Positions 56,546-64,000 of a stretch of 64,000 nt of DNA are shown piece by piece. Within the stretch, counting starts at the first letter, position 1. Every line of letters begins with the position of its first letter. Under the pieces are notes generated by a model. It saw nothing but the letters and a program-made list of their open reading frames with translations. It ran no database searches and was not told where the DNA came from. Source of the DNA: Sinotaia quadrata (lineage: Eukaryota > Mollusca > Gastropoda > Architaenioglossa > Viviparidae); the NCBI GenBank assembly GCA_028829895.1, contig CM054177.1:29153564-29217563 (forward strand), read 5' to 3'. Made by a program: the position numbers and the translations under genes.

Positions 56546-58195
56546 GATAACTAGTGTTTTAGGAATTAATACAAAATAAAACCATCAACCAGAAGTGGTG
56601 TTTTAGGAATTAATACAAAATAAAACCATCAACCAGAAGTGGTGTTTTAGGAATTAATACAAAATAAAACCATCAACCAGAAGTGGTGTTTTAGGAATTA
56701 ATACAAAATAAAACCATCAACCAGAAGTGGTGTTTTAGGAATTAATACACAATAAAACCATCAACCAGAAGTGGTGTTTTAGGAATTAATACAAAATAAA
56801 ACCATCAACCAGAAGTGGTGTTTTAGGAATTAATACACAATAAAACCATCAACCAGAAGTGGTGTTTTAGGAATTAATACAAAATAAAACCATCAACCAG
56901 AAGTGGTGTTTTAGGAATTAATACACAATAAAACCATCAACCAGAAGTGGTGTTTTAGGAATTAATACAAAATAAAACCATCAACCAGAAGTGGTGTTTT
57001 AGGAATTAATACACAATAAAACCATCAACCAGAAGTGGTGTTTTAGGAATTAATACAAAATAAAACCATCAACCAGAAGTGGTGTTTTAGGAATTAATAC
57101 AAAATAAAACCATCAACCAGAAGTAGTGTTTTAGGAATTAATACAAAATAAAACCATCAACCAGAAGTGGTGTTTTAGGAATTAATACAAAATAAAACCA
57201 TCAACCAGAAGTAGTGTTTTAGGAAATAAAACAAAATAAAACCATCAACCAGAAGTAGTGTTTTAGGAATTAACACAAAATAAAACCATCAACCAGAAGT
57301 GGTGTTTTAGGAATTAACACAAAATAAAACCATCAACCAGAAGTGGTGTTTTAGTTATTAACACAATAAAACCATCTACCAGAAGTAGTGTTTTAAGAAT
57401 TAACACAAAACAAAACTGACTACCAGGAGAACTAGTGTCTTAGGAATTAACATAAAACAATCTACCAGAACTAGCGTCTTAAGAATTAATACGAAACCAA
57501 ACCATCTACCAGGAGAAGTAGTGTTTTAGGAATTAAAATAAACAAAATAACCTACTAAAGAACTGGTGTTTTAGGAATTAACATAAAACAATCTACCAGA
57601 ACTACTATCTTAGGAATTAATATGAAACCAAACCATCTACCAGGGAAAGTCTTGTTTTAGGAACTAAAATAAAACAAAATAACTTACTAAAGAACTAGTA
57701 TTTTAGGAAATAAAACAAAACAAAATGATCTACCAGAAGAACTAGTGTTTTTGGAATTAAACAAAATAAAACCATCTATCAGAAGAACTAGTGTTTTTGG
57801 AATTAAACAAAATAAAACCATCTATCAGAAGAACTAGTGTTTTTGGAATTAAACAAAATAAAACCATCTACCAGAAGAACTAGTGTTTTTAGAATTAAAC
57901 AAAATACAACCATCTATCAGAAGAACTAGTGTTTTTAGAATTAAACAAAATAAATCTATCAATCTAGTGTTTTTGGAACTAAACAAAACAAAACAATATA
58001 CCAGTAGAAATACTGAAATAGTGTTTTTGGAATTAAAACAAAACAATCTCATCTAAAGAGCTAGTGTCTTTGGAAATAAAAGAAAACAAAACAACATCTG
58101 CTTCAAAAACTATTGTCTTATGAATTAAAAGAAAACAAAGCATCACCTACTAGAAGAATTATTGTCTTATGAACTAAAACCAAACCAAATTATCT
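56546..58195. repeat. 44-bp satellite-like array, ~35 copies, with 88-bp higher-order zone
   Basis: Units contain TTAGGAATTAATACAAAATA then AAACCATCAACCAGAAGTGG. From 56555 to about 57350 copies are nearly identical. In the middle, units alternate ATACACAATA and ATACAAAATA over about eight copies, making an 88-bp dimer. From 57350 to 58195 units become progressively diverged (GAACTAGTGTTTTTGGAATT forms), with a second locally homogenised zone at 57730-57950. Confidence 0.97.
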
Positions 58196-59409
58196 ATGAG
58201 GAAGGCTCCTGTATAGGAAGTAAAACAAAATATCTAATAGGAGAAGTACCAAGGGGTCAAGGAAAGAACTTGAATAATAATAAAAATATATCACTATTTC
58301 CACAGACACTATATGTGACAGAGTAAATTTGCCTTTCCTTATTTTAAAATTTAAATTGTTATATAAACTGCTAATTGTCAAAGCAATGCAACCTTGGGCA
58401 TTCCTTATGGTGTTATCTTTGAAAGTGTCTGAGTTGAAGTAAATAGCATGAGGCAAGAATATTCTGGATTGCTGACGTAGTGCAAGCTGAGTGAGTGGTT
58501 TTCTATTATCCAATGATTATGATTTATGAGAACGAGACCAACCAATTGGCTGAAATTAAGGAGGTCACTTGCTATAGAAGTTTCTACTCTCTGATCACTT
58601 TGAATCTGAAGCTGTCAGAAGAAAGTCTGGCTTTAAAAGGCAGTCGCTAGCTTTTGATGGTGAGAACCACTGTGACTTCAATGATTCTAGAAAACTGTCT
58701 GACGATTCTAGAAAGCACCGGTACTGTCTGACGATGCTAGAAAGCATGGTAATGAACAAAACAGCTTGAACACTTCGGCAAACAGATGTAATGCCAATTG
58801 TACGCTAGGGGGGAATAACCTTTAAAGATTTATTAGTGTATATTTAGCATCCAAATAGCATTTTAAACATGAACAAAAGAACTAAGAACACATTTGTCCC
58901 CCTCCCCCCTCCCCGTAAATGCCATCACTCTCAGAACTGTTCATGCATGCAAACAGTTACCCCAGTGATCATGTAAACAAACGACTTTCCCCCGGGTATA
59001 TATTTCAAATAATCCTTATAGTTTATTTTTAAAATATTCTTTAAAACACAAACGGGTGGGTGAGAAAAATAAAGCCACACGAGAGACAATGGGCGGACGG
59101 GATTGGCGCTTAGTACGTACTTCGTTCTAAAGGTCGAGCCAGGCGAACCTTGATACGCTCAGGTGTTATAGTCAAGTACAAAACCTTCCGTCTAGGGGGC
59201 TCACGGTGACTTAGCTGAAGACAACCAACCTTTGAACAACGGTTCGTCACCTTTTAATTGTCCGCTAAATACACGTCCTGAACACTATCATTATTTCTAA
59301 CCTCCACTTTCACCAATTATAATACACTCGTAATCTTTGACACGACAGTCACCCAATCAAACTTTTGACATCAATACCGATCACGCACAATTGACGTCGT
59401 ATGTGGGTG
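58196..59409. other. Unannotated stretch
   Basis: Small duplications with GACGATTCTAGAAAGCA at 58678-58750. A minus-strand frame at 58190-58513 has no recognisable motif. CpG-normal at 59080-59420. Confidence 0.4.
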
Positions 59410-59762
59410 TGTGGGAGAGAAACAGCCATTTATTGCTCCCCCAACTGTTGTGAACGACATACCAGTTTCTAATTATAAAGCACGCCATTTTTTGTCACCC
59501 TCCCGATTTTGTGAACGACAGACAATTTCTAATTTAAAAGCATGCCCTTTCTTGTCCCCACCACCTCCCGATTTTGTGAACGATAAACAGTTTCTAATTA
59601 AAAAGCACGCCCTTTATTGTCCCCCCCCCCACTCCCGACTGTTGTGAACGTCAGACAGTTTCTAATTAAAAAGCACGACCTTTCTTGTCCCCTCCCTCCC
59701 AATTGTTGTGAAACTCATGTTGTGAACAGGCACTTTCTAATGAAAAGCAGACTCTTTGTTGT
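59410..59762. repeat. ~60-bp repeat, ~5 copies
   Basis: Units contain CCCGATTTTGTGAACGACAG then TTTCTAATTAAAAAGCACGC and a variable C-run (up to C10 near 59620). Open frames across it are artefacts. Confidence 0.9.
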
Positions 59763-60002
59763 ATCTCGCTGTTCAGACACACTACTAGGTGCGAACTATT
59801 CTTCAGACAAGAGATTAACCAATTTCTGGCAGTTTCGTGGTGCCGATAATACAATACAAAGCCGTACCAAACACACCCCAACACACCGACCGGTATGGCG
59901 TCCTGGACAAGAATTCACGTCTTGAATTTTAGTTGACCTACTTTTTAATGGTATTCGTATTCCCTCTTACAATTTTCTAGTGATATGCGAACACACACAC
60001 AC

Positions 60003-60047
<45 letters not shown>

Positions 60048-60268
60048 CTCTCTCTCTCTCTCGATTGCGATGCTGGCAGTGTGCAGTACGGTCCAAACAG
60101 GCTTAATTTCTTACTGCCTGTACATCATGTAGTTTTTATCTTCTTATAATCAATACAAGTGCAGTTCTATTTTCTGACACACTCAAAGTACGAACAAAAT
60201 AAACCTTGATAAGTTATAACGTTTTAAAACAAAACTGCAACAATGAGAAATATAAAATAGTTAAACAC
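59763..60268. other. Spacer with (CA)n(CT)n tract
   Basis: CA dinucleotides at 59990-60043 run directly into CT dinucleotides to about 60062. Remainder unique. Confidence 0.85.
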
Positions 60269-60390
60269 TGCAGTTTTAGTTTTAAAGTTACAATCAACAC
60301 CCGGAGAATGAAGTGAGTATGCCCTGCTGCAGTTTTAGTTTCAAAGTTAAATCAACACCCGGAGAACGAATTGAGTACGCCATGCTGCAT
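60269..60390. repeat. ~59-bp duplication, 2 copies
   Basis: GCAGTTTTAGTTT-AAAGTTA then AATCAACACCCGGAGAA-GAA occurs at 60270 and 60329 with a few substitutions. Confidence 0.92.
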
Positions 60391-60762
60391 CCATAATAAA
60401 GACACTTAAAGATAACCGGTCACATTATTATGAAAATGTAGGCAACTCCTTGGCACCCCGACCCCACCCCCGCGGTAATCCGAACTCTCGTTTATAAGTG
60501 GCTGAGTATGAATGAACTGCAAGATGCAAGACTAACTGACTGACTGACTGACTCACTCACTCACTCACAATCTCCGGCGGAGCAGATCTAGACTAATCAA
60601 CACAGTCCTGCTGCATACGGCCATTTAGAATATATATATGGCAGGTGCAGAGCTCCGTAAATCTATAAACAATATACTCAACTCACTAAAACACTCTTAC
60701 ATCAATGTAAAAATAGCCAGTGTACGAGCGACAGCTGCAACCCATGAAATGATTTAATTATA
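60391..60762. other. Spacer with (ACTG)n/(ACTC)n patch
   Basis: GACTGACTGACTGACTCACTCACTCACTC at about 60536-60568 is a tetranucleotide run. The rest is unique. Confidence 0.7.
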
Positions 60763-60862
60763 CGACCACATCAGATTGCACAACAAACAGATTACGACCA
60801 CATCAGATTGCACAACAAACAGATTAGGACCACATCAGATTGCACAACAAACAGATTATGAC
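60763..60862. repeat. 32-bp tandem repeat, 3 copies
   Basis: Units contain CGACCACATCAGATTGCACA then ACAAACAGATTA, at 60763, 60795 and 60827. Confidence 0.95.
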
Positions 60863-60892
60863 CACAAAGTCACCAGCAACTGCCAGAGCACC

Positions 60893-61741
60893 TAAATTGA
60901 AGACGACATACCTGCAGATCCAGCCAACAACTTAGACTACTACGGAGAAATGTTTCCTACTCGCACCACTGGCACTCACAAGGAACCAGCATCCTACGCC
61001 AAGTCTACCACCCAGACAGACAGCACTGAGACATTCACCATCCAGATTCAAACCACTCCCATCAAGACAAGACAACACTGAGACATTCACCATCCAGATT
61101 CAAACCACTCCCATCAAGACAAGACACAAATGCGATTAACAAAAAGCGACTATACCAGACAAACGGAATGCCAGACAATCAAACTCAAATCCAAGAAAGG
61201 GTCTCTAACAAAAGCTCACCAAGTACATTGGAAGTCAACAGAAGCATACATCGAATCAAAATCAACAGACATACAGATCATCAGCAACATCATCATGAAC
61301 AACAAGCTGAAGACAATGGAAAACAGGGTACCATGACAGGCACACAAACCACCAAAAGGAAAAGATGCAGACCAGCAAAATGGATAGGACTACAGCAAAA
61401 ATCAGCAGCCGTCAACAATACAAGAAGACATAATACCACGACAAGAATCAAACACTCACTACAGCAACAACACAACGGATCACCACCATCTGAATTCCTG
61501 AGGTGCCTATTTGATGCATACAGACAGCACTATCAAAACCACCACCTCGACAACCGACAATGATCACCTACAAATAAGCCAAATGGGTACCGATGACGCC
61601 AACAACAACAAAATTAAATCTAGCTTCACCTGGACCAGATCGAAGTCCTGTGTGAAAGAGGAAAACAATTCGACTCGGGTGGTTGCTACGGAAATAGAGC
61701 AGACAAGACAACGATTAATGAAGTCTGGGACACTCAATTAA
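60893..61741 (+). pseudogene. T-poor segment with broken open frames, possible mobile-element ORF1 debris
   Basis: The plus strand is rich in A and C and unusually poor in T, unlike its neighbours. Open pieces lie in more than one frame. The first, at 60893-61078, includes ANNLDYYGEMFPTRTTGTHK. A second, at 61168-61563, includes basic runs TTKRKRCRPAKW and SPPSEFLRCLFDAYRQ. A third lies at 61511-61741. A 52-bp tandem duplication (CACTGAGACATTCACCATCC at 61024 and 61076) interrupts the first frame. T-poor, basic, Gln/Thr/Asn-rich ORFs are common in retroelement ORF1/gag proteins, but no zinc knuckle or other decisive motif is visible, so identity is open. Confidence 0.4.
61024..61127. repeat. 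52-bp tandem duplication, 2 copies
   Basis: CACTGAGACATTCACCATCC then AGATTCAAACCACTCCCATC starts at 61024 and 61076. The copies are identical, so this is recent. It shifts the reading frame of the surrounding open segment. Confidence 0.95.
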
Positions 61742-62171
61742 TACATTTGCCTCTCGCATGGTACCAGACCGCCAAAAAACTCAAACAGGCATTCTCTTCA
61801 CCCATCTATATGTTAGCACGTGCAACATGTAAATAAAAGTGACTATAATGGGAGTGAAGGAGGGAGGGGAAGGAAGAAGAAAAACACCCTTCCTCTACGT
61901 GTGAAGTCCAGCCCGACGATTTCGTGTCCAGACTTACGGTCATCACGTCTGGCTTGCACACTTGTCAATTTCCGCCAATATATCACTAGAAAATGAAACA
62001 TTTTTCGCCATTTCCAGCATTTGCCATTGTCCGCCCCAATCTGCAGGCAAGGTAGCAACGCTTCAGTTCCTCGCTACACTCTATTAAATCTCGCTGGTGG
62101 TCCCGCGGCCCAGACGCGATTTCCTTTCAAAGCCCATTTCCCATCTTTGACAACTCCGACAATCCCCCTCA

Positions 62172-62232
<61 letters not shown>

Positions 62233-62700
62233 ACTACCACCTGCAAGGAGAACTAAGAGAGAAAGGCGCTTGTGCACAAATAGCAGATTATTCTACAACA
62301 CACCAAAGAAATACAATTTGTATGAGGAATGACGGATGTGTGCGCGCGCGCGCGCGCATGTGTATTTGTGTAGGGAAGATAGGAGAAGAAGATTATAAGG
62401 GGACCACGAAATCATTATTCAAGCCATCTGAGTAGGGGAAGAACAAGATGGGGAAAGCAGATCTCAAGTGAATTGAAATATAACACTTAATTTTCAATTA
62501 TTGAACAATCACTGTAAATCTGATAAACAACTCTCTACGCGCCCTTTACCCCTCCAACCATACATACACAGGTCTAGCAGGTGTTGAAGGACAACGCCAT
62601 GCCCATGAAACCCCAAGGTCGTTACAATTATTGCCAAAAGAACAGCAAACGAATGCGAAAGACTAATAAAAGTTGATGCGTTGTCAAACTCCTGGTATTG
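61742..62700. other. Unannotated stretch with microsatellites
   Basis: (CA)n at 62176-62232 and (CG)n at 62343-62358. On the minus strand at about 61945-61992 a 48-nt piece is flanked by TTTCATTTTCTAG and a GTAAGTC donor, a weak exon candidate without partners. No gene called. Confidence 0.35.
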
Positions 62701-62702
62701 AA

Positions 62703-63270
62703 CAGCGTTGTGTTGTGTCTATCAATAGCTAGCATTGGATTTAACAGCGTTGTGTTGTGTCTATCAATAGCTAGCATTGGATTTAACAGCGTTGTGTTGT
62801 GTCTATCAATAGCTAGCATTGGATTTAACAGCGTTGTGTTGTGTCTATCAATAGCTGGCACTGGATTTAACAGCGTTGTGTTGTGTCTATCAATAGCTAG
62901 CACTGGATTTAACAGCGTTGTGATGTGTCTATCAAGTGAATAGCTAGCACTGGATTTAACAGCGTTGTGATGTGTCTATCAAGTGAATAGCTAGCACTGG
63001 ATTTACCAGCGTTGTGATGTGTCTATCAAGTGAATAGCTAGCACTGGATTTAACAGCGTTGTGTTGTGTCTATCAATAGCAAGCATTGGATTTAACAGCG
63101 TTGTGTTGTGTCTATCAATAGCTAGCACTGGATTTAACAGCGTTGTGTTGTGTCTATCAATAGCTAGCACTGGATTTAACAGCGTTGTGTTGTGTCTATC
63201 AATAGCTAGCACTGGATTTAACAGCGTTGTGTTGTGTCTATCAATAGCTAGCACTAGATTTATTAGTGCT
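62703..63270. repeat. 42-bp minisatellite, ~13 copies, with 46-bp variants
   Basis: Units contain CAGCGTTGTGTTGTGTCTAT then CAATAGCTAGCACTGGATTT. A block of three longer copies (62922-63055) carries TCAAGTGAATAGC and GTGATGTG. Both strands are open in several frames (14-residue repeats), all artefacts. Confidence 0.97.
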
Positions 63271-63304
63271 TTGTTGTGTCTAATAGACCTATAGTTAGCA
63301 ATGA

Positions 63305-63722
63305 ATTTAAAGTGTCTATCAGATCTTTATTTGGATAGGATTTAACAGCATTTTTGAGTTAGTTTCTATCGGGTCTTCATTTATATAGAATTTGACAGCA
63401 TGGTTGTGTTGTGTCTATCGGGTCTTTATTTAGATAGGATTTGACAGCATGATTGTATCTATCAGGTCTTTATTTAGATAGGATTTGACAGCATGGTTGT
63501 GTTGTGTCTATCAGGTCTTTATTTAGATAGGATTTGACAGCATGGTTGTGTTGTGTCTATCGGGTCTTTATTTAGATAGGATTTGACAGCATGGTTGTGT
63601 TGTGTCTATCAGGTCTTTATTTAGATAGGATTTGACAGCATGGTTGTGTTGTGTCTATCGGGTCTTCATGGAAATGGATTTAAAAGCACGGTTGTGTTGT
63701 GTCTATCAGGTCTTTATTTAGC
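63305..63722. repeat. 48-bp minisatellite, ~8 copies, related to the 42-bp array
   Basis: Units contain GGTCTTTATTTAGATAGGAT then TTGACAGCATGGTTGTGTTG. They share GTTGTGTTGTGTCTATC with the neighbouring 42-bp array. Edge copies are diverged. Confidence 0.95.
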
Positions 63723-64000
63723 ACGATCAATGTCAACACCGCACTTCTCCGGCCATAGTTTTCACCTGGTGGGGAGGAAATTGACAATTGGACTCCATGC
63801 ATTAGGCCCCCGTCCGATTGTTTCAGGCAATACGTTAATTGCTGGCGCTGCGCACACGGCAAACTGGGTGGGGTTGGGGGAAGGGGATTCAATGCCGAAG
63901 AAAATCGGTGGCAATCGTTTGTCAAACCAGGAAGTTCGTGATGGAAGATTTATTTTGCGCTAGTTTTCTACAGCTACCCACATGGGATCGCTGCAAAGCT
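63723..64000. other. CpG-normal, GC-balanced unique stretch at window end
   Basis: A plus-strand frame remains open for about 80 codons after leaving the 48-bp array and stops at 63961-63963 (segments GRKLTIGLHALGPRP and GGNRLSNQEVRDGRF). Not recognised. It could be part of an exon or promoter region continuing beyond the window. Confidence 0.3.

Overview
This is eukaryotic, metazoan nuclear DNA. It is AT-rich and almost free of long unique ORFs. It carries many micro- and minisatellites, remnants of four eukaryotic transposable elements, and a few splice-site-flanked exon candidates. There is no bacterial or organellar gene content. The mix (RLE-type LINE, hAT and Ty3/gypsy debris, dense minisatellites, one block depleted in CpG next to CpG-normal DNA) fits a mollusc or other lophotrochozoan best, but that is inference from general character and not from a diagnostic gene.

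Layout. From 1 to about 39 kb the window is mostly a mosaic of more than forty unrelated tandem arrays, with unit lengths from 4 to 81 bp, separated by short AT-rich spacers. Nearly every long ORF here is a tandem array read in frame and is not a gene. One exception is at 19.1-20.2 kb: the 3' end of an R2-like non-LTR retrotransposon, encoding a CCHC knuckle and a restriction-like endonuclease, inserted behind an older copy of its own 3' tail and separated from it by a (TAA)n tract. At 39.6-40.7 kb two decayed elements lie side by side. One is the C-terminal end of a hAT transposase on the minus strand, broken by an internal 49-bp tandem amplification. The other is a frameshifted RNase H piece of a Ty3/gypsy element on the plus strand.

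From about 43.8 to 54.8 kb the character changes. Large arrays are few and CpG is very strongly depleted, while CpG returns to about the expected level on both sides. I read this as a methylated, transcribed gene body. Inside it, on the minus strand, 49904-49991 has a strong 3' splice site and a short open frame ending in a stop, a candidate last coding exon whose 3' UTR could run to about 43.4 kb. The protein is not recognised. The same block holds a 730-bp hAT derivative with matching terminal inverted repeats and an exact 8-bp target-site duplication.

From 55 to 64 kb CpG-normal DNA returns, with more arrays (a large 44-bp array at 56.5-58.2 kb with an 88-bp higher-order pattern, and 42- and 48-bp arrays at 62.7-63.7 kb that share a core). 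A T-poor segment at 60.9-61.7 kb has broken open frames and may be a decayed mobile-element ORF. No complete gene, rRNA or convincing tRNA was found, and nothing here works as an operon or gene cluster.
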